From Pectinophora gossypiella (Eukaryota; Arthropoda; Insecta; Lepidoptera; Gelechiidae): DNA of 64,000 nt. The stretch lies in assembly GCF_024362695.1 (NCBI RefSeq), contig NC_065419.1:10788678-10852677 (forward strand), in the 5' to 3' direction. Under the pieces are notes generated by a model. The model searched no databases and was not told the origin of the DNA. It saw nothing but the letters and a program-made list of their open reading frames with translations. This document shows positions 32,957 to 43,430 of the stretch, piece after piece (the first letter of the stretch is position 1; the number at the start of each line of letters is the position of its first letter). Both the position numbers and the translations under genes were made by a program.

Positions 32957-33180
32957 GCTAGCAATGGCGGCTTGTCATAGGATTGAGCATACCTGCTGGG
33001 TCTGCATGACAACCGCGCCGCGCGCGGCGTGTATTATATTGAGCGCTTCGACCAATAAACGATACGAATGTTCTACGTAAATGGACGTCAAACGGCTATT
33101 CGTCGAAGGCGTCGATATAATTCGCGCCGCGTCCGGCGCTGTTACTGCGCAGAGCCTACTTCTCATACCATGGCTGGCTG
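32957..33180 (-). repeat. shared segment with CpG-rich palindromic insert
   Basis: The outer blocks match 12500-12562 inverted. Between them, about 33001-33164 is dense in CG dinucleotides. Its halves form an imperfect inverted repeat ('gcggcgtgtattatattgag' against 'cgatataattcgcgccgcg'). It may be an old foldback element or a small CpG-rich regulatory piece. Confidence 0.55.
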
Positions 33181-33819
33181 CATGGCTTTGCCTTTGCCTT
33201 TCCCCAAGAGGATAAAAAGATAACAAAAAAATCAGTGTATTTGCCGCTCAAGTAAGTGCCTTTCAGTTTGTGCTTGTCGTCCGTTTGTCATCGCAGATTG
33301 AGATATTTTTCACTTGTGAGTGCCGAAATCCGTTAGGTCTACCGAGACATCAATCATAAGTATTTTAACCTAGATAAAATCTATCCGTGAATCATTTTCA
33401 AAGATTGGTAAAGCAAGTAGTCCACTGCATATTTTTTTAAAAACCTTTTATACGGTCAAAAGATCATAATGATAATATTTTGTGTCCAAAGATTATTATG
33501 TTGAACATTATAGGTAGCGAAATCGCGTAAGTACCGCGTGCGCATACGCGCACTAGTACTCAATTCAAATAACATCCCTATTTTAATCTTATTAGGGATA
33601 ATAATTAAATTGTTGACAATTCACGGGAATCTGTTCTCTTTTTTTTCAGGACTATTTTTTTTTCTTTTTTTCTTTGTTTGGGAGTTTGGAAAATGAGTCT
33701 TTCGCAAAATCCAAGTTTATCCGGAAAGCGTAAAACGAATAAGAGATTATAAAACCTGTTTATCTTATATAGATAAAAACTTTGATGAGTGTAGACGACG
33801 CGAAAGTGGTGTGTCAGGG
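33181..33819. other. no gene recognised
   Basis: 33181-33260 looks promoter- or LTR-like ('gaggataaaaagataac'), but no pair or gene supports this. Confidence 0.3.
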
Positions 33820-33883
33820 TCATAGTAAGTGCAATTCTGTGGTCTCTGTCTACGCCATAAGGAAATTAGGGTGATCTCATGTA

Positions 33884-33979
33884 TTTTTTTTTTTTGATGT
33901 GACTTATTGTTGATTTGCCGCAGATGGCATTAACTACTTGGCCGGACAAATGGGGAGCGCTGAAGGCTCTCACCCGGTA
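33884..33979 (-). mobile_element. 96-bp Jockey-like LINE insertion with 11-bp target duplication
   Basis: Begins with a poly-T (the A tail of the minus strand) and holds only the 3' UTR end. GATCTCATGTA at 33873-33883 and GATCTTATGTA at 33980-33990 form a target duplication with one change. It is inserted in repeat F. Confidence 0.87.
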
Positions 33980-33990
33980 GATCTTATGTA

Positions 33991-34611
33991 TGTTATATAG
34001 AAATGAACGTATATAAAATTAAATTATAAAAATAACTTAAATCTCTTCACATTTTACACCTACACATTCTCAAATGTAAAAAACATCCTATTATAATATC
34101 CGGATAAAGAATTTCTTTAGGGAATTTTGATGGGTCTATCAATTGAGCAAACATTCAATTTCCGCAGGTGATCCTATTAGCTTGAAACAACATTACATAG
34201 GTAATGCGATTTTTCTTAGTGGAAATATTTATATATTTTTTTCATACTTAGGTATTCGATAAGTTAATTTTTTCACAATGCGAATACATACAAAACATAC
34301 AGTATTGCCCGTTTAATAGGAAATAATCGGGATTAAAATTAAAAACGATTTTGATTGTGGACAGTTTGTGCTTGTAACGCAGAACGCCCTTCAGTCATAT
34401 ATAAGAACGTCTGACATGAACCTAAAGCAACTACAAGTTTCAATGTTTTGCGTAAACAATTGGTTCAGGCGTTTAATATAACGTTGATACACTGAAGTAA
34501 GTGACTTGTAAGCAAAAAAATATATATCTTTATTTTTTAAATCCGTAATAGCTCTGTTCGAATTTGTCTCGAGCTTGAAATTACCAAATTTGACTTTATG
34601 ATAATAATAAT
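33991..34611. other. no gene recognised
   Basis: AT-rich, unassigned. Confidence 0.35.
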
Positions 34612-34690
34612 TGATATCACGTTGAATGGCAATTGACTCGCCCCTTTTAAGTATATTACATGGGACTTAAACATAGCTGGCGAAGAGCAG
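34612..34690 (+). mobile_element. SINE family C 3' end
   Basis: Matches the end of 18966-19170 ('gacttaaacatagctggcga'). It abuts a MITE M1 copy. Confidence 0.5.
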
Positions 34691-34694
34691 TATA

Positions 34695-34818
34695 CAGGAT
34701 GTTAGTGATATCGTAACGAATAATGAGGGGGATGATTCAGATCATGATTCTGAGTTGACATCAAGTGGATTTTCCTGTCAGAAAATTCATGAAAATTTTA
34801 GTGTTTTTTTAACACCTG
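34695..34818. mobile_element. MITE M1 copy c, right half deleted
   Basis: Full left arm from CAGGATGTTAGTGAT. The right end is reduced to AACACCTG and TA follows. 124 bp against about 229 bp in complete copies. Confidence 0.75.
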
Positions 34819-34917
34819 TATACTTTATGCCTAGTAGATCATGGAAGACTAATACACTAGTAAAGTAAATAAATGTTGAAAAAGGAAAAAAATAAACAAA
34901 ATATATATATATACATA

Positions 34918-35572
34918 TTTTTTTTTGACGTGACTTATTGTAGATTTGCCGCAGATGGCATTAACTACTAGGCCGGACAAATGGGGAGCGCTGAAGGCTC
35001 TCACCCGGTACAACGTTTAAGACAACATGCCTGAGGGTGCCCAGTTGGGCGCGAACCTCGGCTCAGGGCGTCGTCTGAGAGGAAAAATATTTGAAAGAAT
35101 TAATCGACCCTAGTGGGTCGATAGCGATAAGCGCTGAATGAGGGAAATCATCGACCACGCCGGCGGGGTCGGTATCGGGGTCCTGATGTGTTTGGTGTCG
35201 CGAGCTGATTGAATGCCTCTACGGCTAGAGTAATCGGGTCGTCGGGATCGTATATTACGTCCTTCGGACGCCGATACTTTTCAGTACCGTCCCTAAGCGG
35301 GATGTATTCGGAAGCCGCAACTACCAGGGGATTTGGGTGGTGCGGAGCAGAATCGAAAAAAACGTTTGGAAGCTAATTTGAGCCATTGGGCAATGGTTGG
35401 CAGACCTAGGTCAATGTGCAGATTTTCATTGCGAAGGAACCACGGAGCTCCGCATTTCGGCATCAGTGGCTTTCCGCATGAAACGATTTTGTATTACCTG
35501 TAGACGGTGGATTTGAGAGGGACTCGCATGAGCGAAAACTACCCCTGCATAGGTGTGTAGATTTTCACCTTA
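34918..35572 (-). mobile_element. Jockey-like LINE 3' end, longest copy (655 bp)
   Basis: Minus strand, poly-A at 34918. Coding sequence of the ORF2 C-terminus is recognisable, with a frameshift between parts: an HRLQVIQNRFMRKA-like stretch, WFLRNENLHIDLGLPTI, and a basic PRYRPRRRGR segment ending at TAA 35100-35102. The NE/DL and LPT pattern is typical of Jockey-clade RT C-termini. No catalytic RT motifs are included. This copy anchors the identity of all shorter ones. Confidence 0.8.
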
Positions 35573-35989
35573 TTCCTAAGGGACAAATTACTTCGCAATA
35601 TATTATATAAAACGTATATAAAACGTAAAAGAAATCGTTGTATTAACAAACCTGACATGGATAGGTTCTTACCTTTTCTTTGTCCTAGACGGTAACCGTA
35701 TAAGCAGTTCAAGGTTGTATTTTGTTATTCACGAGAGCGGTGGCTTATCAGATCAGTGGCAGCGTGGACTTGTTACCAACGCTAAATGTACTGCCAAGGA
35801 AGATTGATGGCGATAAGTATTAATTACACGTTGCCAATCAGTAATTTCGTTTTAGTCGAAAGGTCAAAAGAAAACTAGATTTATTGTAAGTAGTTGCGCG
35901 GTTTTTTTTTGGACATTGTCTCTTTTGGAAACATTTTAAAGTGAAAAGTGTTTCCAAGATGCGTTCGGATTACTTGTAGCTCGGCGCTA
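35573..35989. other. no recognisable feature
   Basis: Nothing assigned. Confidence 0.35.
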
Positions 35990-36363
35990 TTTAGGGTTCG
36001 ATATCCAAAGGGTAAAAAAACGGGACTATTAATAAGACTCCGCTGTCCGTCCGTCGGTCCGTCTGTCACCAGGCTGTATCTCATGAACAAGTTAGATAGT
36101 TGAAATTTCACAGATGATGTATTTCTGTTGTCGCTATAATATCAAATACTTACTAAAAAACGCATACAATAAACGGGATTTTTTTGCTCGTTTCGTTTGA
36201 TATTAATAACGGCAATACGTAGACGCTTTAAATATATACAGAATATTTAGTTATAAATTAACTTTAAAATAAACAATTAAATGAATATTGATACTATTTG
36301 ATACATACATAATGGTACGGAACCCTTCGTGCGCGAGGCCAACTCACACATGGCCGGTTTTTA
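35990..36363 (-). repeat. interspersed repeat D, longer copy
   Basis: Starts 'agggttcgatatccaaaggg', includes 'ccgtccgtcggtccgtctgt' and ends 'ggccggttttt'. Reverse orientation to 17749-17895. It is a non-coding repeat of a type I know as very common in Lepidoptera. Class not assigned. Confidence 0.6.
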
Positions 36364-36429
36364 GGGTTTACTGATATGAGATTATAATTGCGTGAAATAA
36401 GTCTTGGCTAGCCAACCTAGCTCCTTCCT

Positions 36430-36690
36430 GAAGCTCAGAAGCCTCGTGCTTCGCCGAGAGACTTTGTTTGCTGTAGGATTTGTTCCCATTGTGCTGCAAC
36501 TCCCACGCATTCTAGAATAACGTGAGAGGCAGCTTCTTCTGCCTCCAGGAGCCTCTACAACTTGGGCTGCCCGTAAGGTCTATCGTGAATAGATGCCTGG
36601 TAATTGATTTGTGACCAGTAATAGTCCCCACCACTATTCGAAGGTCTTTCCATTTCCAGCTGAGCAGTTCTCTCGTGAAAGGCTTGGATA
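36430..36690 (-). pseudogene. LINE RNase H/zinc-finger remnant
   Basis: With a few stops, the minus strand reads as the end of a LINE RNase H domain: TGH followed by a HL..., then a degraded Cys/His region and a Gln/Glu-rich end. The pattern TGH-x-x-L/I-x-x-H is typical of I/R1/Jockey-type ORF2 tails. Broken by frameshifts. Confidence 0.5.
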
Positions 36691-36920
36691 TTGATGGGAT
36701 AACACCTTTAGACTGTCTCCAGGTAGCCAGATCTCATTATGTTGTTGCTGGGTGGGTTCAAATATTCAATCCATTATTCTTCTTCTTCGGTTGTAAGATC
36801 AATGACCGATTTCAGTACACTCTAATGTCAGGGTTACTATTTAATTCTTGGGCCATTTAGGACAGCGACAATGACCTACCTGGTGGTTGATCGTTGGGAT
36901 ATGTGTTTCGGAAATTAGGT

Positions 36921-37045
36921 GTTAAGGCCGTTAGTCCCGGTTACTACTTAATGCTGGAAGTACGTAGTCGTTACCTGAGCCATGTCAGGGGCCTTTGGCG
37001 GGCCAATAATAACCCTGACACCAGAATTGCTGAGGTTGGATGAAG
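36921..37045 (+). mobile_element. SINE-A partial
   Basis: Core end and tail domain ('gcctttggcgggccaataat') without tRNA head or GAA tail. Confidence 0.7.
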
Positions 37046-37410
37046 GAACAACCTTAGCCGAATTTGTGATATGCGTCATCGAAATGTACCTATTCTGTGT
37101 TATTTACTCCTTGTCCAGCAGGGCTTTGTACGATCAGTGGGTGATTATGAGCTTTAAGATATCCGCACGAAATACAATAAGGTTCAAAATGAATTATGTT
37201 ACTCGTGGTATAAAGCAGATTACGCCTTGAGGTAACTTTGTTTATCTATTTTTCTTGCTTAGCAATTTTATTGCTGAACGTACAGCTGGGCTTATGAGCA
37301 AATGAACGTTTATTAAATTAGCTTGTCGTGACGACGAACAAACACATTTGAACAAAGCCAATAAATCTTTGTGAACATAAGTTTATTTTTACGTATAACA
37401 TCATAAACGA

Positions 37411-37515
37411 CTAATGTTCCCAATTGGGCTAATCAGACTTACATCCATCGCAAAATGAATAGAGGTTTACGCTTCACCGAGCTTTTTGTTACACTAACGT
37501 GATATGTGGTAAGCC
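37411..37515 (+). repeat. interspersed repeat E fragment
   Basis: 'cccaattgggctaatcagac', then 'caccgagctttttgtta', same order as 46704-46868. Confidence 0.65.
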
Positions 37516-37556
37516 GACTGTATTTCATTATTTTTAATTTAAATGTCGTTTAAATT

Positions 37557-37890
37557 TCTGTGTTCTAGTGGTTCGAACATTAGGCTCACGATCTGCTTAT
37601 AATCTGGATCTGGTCCGGGTTCGATTCCCGATGGGGACATTATCGAAATCACTTTGTGAGACTGACCTTTGTTTCGTAAGGAATTTTCAGGCTTGAATCA
37701 CCTGATTGTCTGCAAGATGATTCCGTGCCTCGGAGGGCACGTTAAGACGTTGGTCCTGGCTATTTGCCGTAAAAACACCACCAACCCGCAGTGGAGCAGC
37801 GTGGTGGAATATGCTCCATACCCCCTCCGGTTGATTGAGGGGAGGCCTGTGCCCAGCAGTGGGACGTATATAAACTGTTTATGTGTATGT
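37557..37890 (+). mobile_element. SINE-A2, full-length-like
   Basis: tRNA-like head with B box ('gggttcgattccc' near 37618), core ('gagggcacgttaagac') and the A2 tail ('caacccgcagtggagcagcg', 'cctgtgcccagcagtggga'). Confidence 0.85.
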
Positions 37891-38122
37891 ATGTTATGTT
37901 AAATTACGAATTGTGGCAATCAATCCATTTCCGAAAACAAAAGAATGCCAATTTTCTTGTTCATCAATTTATTTGATTTATCATGTATCAAAATTTGAAT
38001 TCGGAACTAAGTACTTTACTGTTTTTTGTTTTTAAAGCACTCACCCGTGTTTAGGGACTCTAGATAGATGACACCGGTTTAATGGCGATACATAGATCGA
38101 AAAAAAATCGCATGGACAGGAG

Positions 38123-38195
38123 GACTCGGTGGTGTAATGGTTAACACGCACTTCCTGGATTGACAAGTTCTGCGGGATCAAGTCCTGTCCGAGTC
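38123..38195 (+). other. tRNA-like cloverleaf (SINE head or tRNA relic)
   Basis: 73 nt with a perfect 7-bp acceptor pairing (GACTCGG / CCGAGTC), a D arm (GTGT-AATGGTTA-ACAC) and a T arm (GCGGG-ATCAAGT-CCTGT). The anticodon arm does not fit: only ACTT/AAGT can pair, leaving an 11-nt loop. No CCA-side features help. I favour a SINE-type pol III head or a decayed tRNA over a working gene. Confidence 0.45.
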
Positions 38196-38699
38196 AGACA
38201 TTTTATTGATTCAATTTTCTCTTTATTGTTTTCTTTTGCTTCTCGCATGAAAAAATAACAATAAAAATACTAATGCACGAACATCATCACCACCAGCACC
38301 AGCATTTACTATACAGACTACCCAGGGTGGACCCAATGTTCCCACTTTGCGAACATTACCGTCTCTATGGTTAGACTCACAAATATTAGAACTTACAGGC
38401 ATTTATGTTTGTATGTAAGAAAGTGAGTAGAACGGAACGCAAGATGATATAAAGTAAGAGATAATACTATAGAAGGATAATGAATGAGGATTTCGTTGTT
38501 TATGATGTGAATGTGCAACGGTTGATGAATGAGAGGAAAGGAAGTTTTTTAAAATAAAGATTATTGTCTATGCTAATGGAGATTGCAAGTATTATGGAGT
38601 CAAGGTGTTGCAATATCCAAAGAAGTAAAAAATACTAATACAATTGAATATCCCGTTTTAGACCGTAAGTATGTAATATATAAGACATAAAGACATAAC

Positions 38700-39020
38700 C
38701 AGCCTATATACGTCCCACTGCTGGGCACAGGCCTCCCCTCATTCAACCGGAGGGGGTATGGAGCATACTCCACCACGCTGCTCCAATGCGGGTTGGTGGA
38801 GGTGTTTTTACGGCTAATAGCCGGGACCAACGGCTTAACGTGCCCTCCGAAGCACGGAACCATCTTACTTTTTCGGACAATCAGGTGATTCGAGCCTGAA
38901 AAGTCCTTACCAAACAAAGGACAGTCTCACAAAGTGATTTCGACAATGTCCCCATCGGGAATCGAACCCGGACCTCCAGATCGTGAGCCTAACGCTCTAA
39001 CCACTAGACCACGGAGGCTG
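38700..39020 (-). mobile_element. SINE-A2, full-length-like
   Basis: Minus orientation, tail to tRNA-like head ('gggaatcgaacccgg'), closely similar to 19256-19580. A target duplication is suspected from 'taatatataa' on both sides, but its edges are unclear. Confidence 0.85.
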
Positions 39021-39565
39021 TATACATATAATATATAACGATACTTATAAATAAAATGACAAAAGAGTGGACCCTTTATCGCCCAAGGAGCAATATATTC
39101 CCTTCTATAGACCCTTCTTATAAGGGACAACACTTGGAGCAATTTTATCTTTTCTATGGGGCTTTATGGGGCCTTCAATTGCAGTAAAGTATGTGAGCAA
39201 ACTAACAGTCCAAACATTCCCAAAAAGGTTCTACAGCCCGTCGATTCATCCCTGCATAAACAGTCTGTGTAAATAAGGTGTTGAAAGGTTAATCGGCTCT
39301 TTAGATCCGGCTTTTTATTCATTTTGAATCATGTTTAATGTTCCCCCAGAGTCCTTTTACTGCTAAAGGAAAAGTTATTAACTTGAAAAAAGAAGGTACA
39401 TCATTAAAAACCGGAACTTAGCTACAGAGAATCGTTACGCTGAAATGGGATAATGGAAATCTCAAATATTTAGGTAGATAAATTTCTTAAGTATCTTATA
39501 GAATCATGATTCACGATGTTTAAATATAGAGATTTTTCGTTATGGTAATTTAGAGCTAGCTTGAT
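39021..39565. other. no recognisable feature
   Basis: Nothing assigned. Confidence 0.35.
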
Positions 39566-39765
39566 TGCCCGAAAGTAAGACGATCCGTGCTTTGGAAGGC
39601 ATGTTAAGCCGTTAGTCCCAGTTACTACTTACTGATGTAAGTACGTAGTCGTTACATGAGTCATGTCAGGGGCCTTTGGCGGCTCAGTAGTCACCCGACA
39701 CCAGGGTTGATGAGGTTGGTAATTCACCTCACAACCCACACGATAGAAGAAGAAGAAGAAAGCTA
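39566..39765 (+). mobile_element. SINE-A, head missing
   Basis: From just before the core through the tail domain to (GAA)n near 39760. Confidence 0.8.
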
Positions 39766-39950
39766 TGAAAAGTGCTTTAAGCCAAGTTGATGTAGATAAA
39801 CACGTAGGTATATAAATGGATTTGAAATTGACAACATTGTAGAGACATTTAATTGACCGCTCTGATACCGCTACGACACAACGAACTGATGATCGCTCTC
39901 TAAGAAGAATATTTTATGACCCTATTAAAAAATCCGATTGAATTATATTC

Positions 39951-40156
39951 ATCATCATCTCCATAGCGTTTCCCCACATCCCGTTTGTTAACAAGGTCCG
40001 CTTACCGAAACTGATTTGACAGGTCCGGTTTTTTTACATTGATTGAATTACATTGTATCATCATCATCAATTTAAGACCACGCTCTTGTCGGTGCAGCAT
40101 TTTCCATTCCAGTCTATCAAAGGCCAATTCCTTGACTTCCCTATAAGACACGACAC
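39951..40156 (-). mobile_element. SINE-B 3' scrap next to LINE family L fragment
   Basis: 39951-40035 matches the SINE-B 3' end ('ttgacaggtccggttttttt'). 40056-40156 matches family L ('agtctatcaaaggccaattc'). Confidence 0.6.
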
Positions 40157-40675
40157 AACGCAAACATAATACAATAATAACATTGATCGATGATTAAATT
40201 ACATTCTACTCCAGTAAGTATTACATTGTTGTATACTGGTACATTTATACGAAATGCATTTAGTATTTAAGATCTAATTGAGTTTACGTTGTATTGAACA
40301 GTATTGAGCGAATCAATTAGAGAATAACAACAACATCTCAAGTAACAGCTTTCTTCAAGTAAGGAATAATTGAATTTGTAAAAGTTTGAACATTCAATGT
40401 TTTTCGACGGTACTGTTTCGTAAACAAGTTCAGGGACTCGTTGATTTATAATACATTTAAAAAATATATCGTAAAGACATAATAAGTAAGGCCACAGCTG
40501 AAACCTAATGGAGAAGTAGCAGCCACAAATTGTCAGAAGACAAGTTTAATTGGATTTTTCGCGTGAAGCCCTAAGGCACTTACCTATACTTTTGATACAA
40601 AGCCCTAAAATGGATACTGTTCAGTGTAAGAAGCTGGACGCATACTGTTTCCTTCAAACTCGACCACAAAAAATA
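40157..40675. other. no recognisable feature
   Basis: Nothing assigned. Confidence 0.35.
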
Positions 40676-40725
40676 TCATCATCTTCCTAGTGTTATCTCG
40701 TTTCCACGGGTCCGCTTAACGTAAC

Positions 40726-41111
40726 TTTTTTTTTACGAAGGGCAAATCCTCATGGATACCTCGCCACCCGGAGCGACGAGGTTATATCGGACTCTTACCG
40801 ACTAAAACCCCTCCGATGGCCCTCTGCTGCGCATGTCGGGAAGCTCCGGGATCTCTAACGAACGCACCGGTGCTTTCCTCGCGCCTGCTATATAAAAAGC
40901 GCGTCCCGGGGTAGGTCCCCACCCCTACGCCATCCCAGTTTTACGGCAATGCGAGGCCATGTCACATTGCCGTCCCTCCCGGAGACCGTATGAAGAGCGG
41001 CTCGGGCCCCCGCCCTTCCCACTCACGGTCTCCAGTGTCCCCTTTCAGTCGCCTTTTACGACAGGCAGGGGGTACCGTAGCCCTATTCTTGCGCCCGGAA
41101 CTACAGGGCGG
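40726..41111 (-). mobile_element. GC-rich LINE-like insertion with 14-bp target duplication
   Basis: Begins with a poly-T (A tail of the minus strand) and is much more GC-rich than its host. CCGCTTAACGTAAC at 40712-40725 is repeated exactly at 41112-41125. Phrases such as 'tcgccttttacgacaggcag' are familiar from Lepidoptera LINE ends. The clade (R1-like?) is not settled. Confidence 0.8.
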
Positions 41112-41220
41112 CCGCTTAACGTAACCTAACCTAACCTAACCTGAAGATTTAACAGGTCCGGTTTTTTACAGGAGCGACTGCATGTCTTACCTTACAAACC
41201 GCGAAGGGAAAACCAGTCCA

Positions 41221-41510
41221 ATACAGAGGAGCTCGGTGGCGCAGCGGTAAACGCGCTCGGTCTGCGATTGTTAAAGTTAAGCAACTTTCGCAAAGGCCGG
41301 TCATAGGATGGGTGACCACAAAAAAAAGTTTTCATCTGGAGCTCCTCCGTGCTTCGGAAGGCACGTTAAGCCGTTGGTCCCGGCTGCATTAGCAGTTAAT
41401 AACCATCAATCCGCACTGGGCCCGCGTGATGGTTTAAGGCCCGTTCTCCCTATCCATCCATAGGGAAGGCCCGTGCCCCAGCAGTGGGACGTTAATGGGC
41501 TGATGATGAT
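41221..41510 (+). mobile_element. SINE-5S: tRNA-like/5S-rRNA-like chimeric SINE
   Basis: An A-box-like 'tggcgcagcggt' starts it. A 5S-rRNA-like block follows ('aagttaagcaac', 'ggatgggtgaccac'), then the core shared with SINE-A/A2 ('cttcggaaggcacgttaagc') and a tail akin to A2 ('ccccagcagtgggacg'), ending in GAT repeats. It fits the 5S-derived chimeric SINE type reported from Helicoverpa (from memory). Confidence 0.82.
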
Positions 41511-41630
41511 GAGGCCTGTGCGGATTCGAACCTGCGACCTCACGGTGAGAGTCAAGCGTTCTTCCAACTATGCACGACTATACACATAAGAAATATTACA
41601 ATACCTAAATGAAAGGAATTATCAGTATTA

Positions 41631-42079
41631 TTTTTTTTAACGTGACTTATTGTAGATTTGGCACAAATGGCATGAACTACTTCGCCGGACAAACCAAGCG
41701 TTGAGGACTCTCACCCGGTACAACATTTAAGACAATAGGGCTGGGGTTGCCCAATTAGGAGCGAACGACAGCTTAGGGCGTCGTTTGAGAGGATAGTATT
41801 TGAAAGAACTAATCGACCCTACTGGGTCGATAGCGATAAGCGCTGAATGAAGAAAATCGTCGAGCACGCCGGCGGGGTCGGTATCGAAGTTCTGTAGTGT
41901 TTGATGTCGCGAGCTGATTGGCCGCTTCTATTGCTAGAGTAACTGGGTCGTCGGAGTTGTAAAAGTAGCAGTAAGTTCCATCAGCTAACAAGGGCAAACT
42001 TGCACTCAGCACATAAGATTGATTGAGCGATCCAACCGCAGCAGTTGTAATTAATTCACTTAAGACTGACACTGCAAAG
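41631..42079 (-). mobile_element. Jockey-like LINE 3' end with C-terminal ORF remnant
   Basis: Poly-A on the minus strand at about 41631, then 3' UTR. An 87-codon frame at 41809-42072 contains NSDDPVTLAIEAANQLAT and a basic RYRPRRRARR stretch, homologous to 34918-35572. The upstream part (VGSLNQSYVLSAS) differs from that copy. Confidence 0.75.
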
Positions 42080-42547
42080 CGTTAAAGCTCTGGCTTGGGA
42101 AGGAACAAATGAACGCCAGTGTGGTAGCTCTTGAATAATGAGAGCATTTAGTTAAGCACGAACAAAGTTTAAGTTTAGTAGCACCTATTACGGCATCTGC
42201 GGTCTCGTGGTTACAGCATTCAGTTCGCGATCAGGAGGTCCTGGGGTTTTAACCAAGTTGATTTATAATTGACAGTGATAATAATATATGTGATCGACCC
42301 ACCTTACGAATACTCGTAAAGATTGACATACGAGTACGTCAATCCTATACTTAATAGTTTTGAGTAGATTCTTGGCAGGGACTTCCCTAGTTAAGTCAAG
42401 ATTTTGATTATCTATTTAGATGATTCAGTACTTCAAAGCCTCGTAAACCCACTGGATAATAATTGTAACGTTGTCGTTACATGAGCTATTTGTATGCCAA
42501 GGCCTTTGATGTTATCAAGTCCTTATACCTACAGTCCACCTAAAGGC
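42080..42547. other. no gene; scrap of SINE-A
   Basis: 42473-42515 weakly matches the SINE-A tail domain. The rest is unassigned. Confidence 0.3.
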
Positions 42548-42640
42548 CTGTTGTCTTAAATTCTGTACCAGATGGGAAGCCTCAACGTTGCCCATTTGTT
42601 CGGCTAAGTACGAGTATTCAATGCTATCCGAGGCTGACCT
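42548..42640 (+). mobile_element. degenerate Jockey 3' UTR fragment
   Basis: 'ggcctgttgtcttaaattct' and 'cccatttgttcggctaagta' match the family with many changes. Confidence 0.55.
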
Positions 42641-42824
42641 ATAACAAAATAATCAATTAAGTCAAAACACCTAAACACATTGAATCTTTGATCTTTTGTG
42701 TAGGCTGGTAGATAAATGACTGACCTCATCAACTTTGGTGTCCTGGTGTATTGAATCTTTGATACTTTACCTTCGTGTCATATCCATCACCTCCACCATA
42801 ACTGCTAGGTTGCAGGTTATTGCA

Positions 42825-42935
42825 TTGGCGTAACAGAAAGCTCGGTGAGGTGTGGATACTTAGTTCATTTTGCGATGAATGTACCTCTGACTACCTCAAT
42901 TGGGATATATTCGTGAGCTTATGTTATGTAATCAT
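42825..42935 (-). repeat. interspersed repeat E, inverted fragment
   Basis: Reverse complement of the E block ('agctcggtgaggtgtggata'). Confidence 0.65.
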
Positions 42936-43221
42936 TTATTTATTTATTTTTACAGTTTTACATTCATATCCATGCCGTCATTTAAAACACAATACTCAAG
43001 AGTCTATGTGCGTTTTAAGCGTTCTCTCTTGAGTTGCATCACTAGTTCCATTTATATTTGAGGTCTGCTTGGAACCTATTTATTTCCAAGGAATGCGTTG
43101 GGGACTCCTTGCTCTGAAGCTGATGTATACATCTACTTTGTATCGTTTATTTACTGGAATTTCTATTTTAAGGTTTTGCGCTTCTGCTGCTTGGAATCAA
43201 CTTTAATAGATAGAACATAAG

Positions 43222-43430
43222 AATTATTGTAGAACGCAGTTGGTAGAACACTTGCCTCTCACTTTAAGGTATTTTCGAACTTAATTCGAATTCATGTTTG
43301 GATCATAGGCGTTGTCACGTGTTCAACGGTGAAGGAAAACAGCGTGAGGACGCCCCTAAATTCCCCAGAAATGCATTTATTGAGGTATGCGACCTAACCT
43401 GTATTGGGCTGAAAAAATGCTCTGTACGCT
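43222..43430 (+). mobile_element. SINE-B, 5' part
   Basis: tRNA-like head ('gttggtagaacacttgcctc'), body to 'cctgtattgggctg'. The 3' end is lost. Confidence 0.72.

Larger units (their letters stand above)
40676..41585 (-). mobile_element. SINE-B split by two insertions
   Basis: SINE-B pieces lie at 40676-40725, 41112-41220 and 41511-41585 (the last holds the tRNA-like head). Two other elements separate them: a LINE-like piece at 40726-41111 and a SINE-5S at 41221-41510. The middle of SINE-B is missing at the second insertion. Confidence 0.75.

Noticed and set aside
33181..33260. Possible solo LTR with a TATA-like box
   Set aside because: No matching partner, target duplication or terminal signature could be found.
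41121..41143. Four CCTAA units, like an interstitial TTAGG telomere array
   Set aside because: They sit exactly in the SINE-B 3' region, where other copies have one or two such units. Local expansion is a simpler explanation.
41260..41320. 5S rRNA gene
   Set aside because: Only two 5S-like blocks are present, and they are followed by the SINE core and tail. It is a SINE promoter region.
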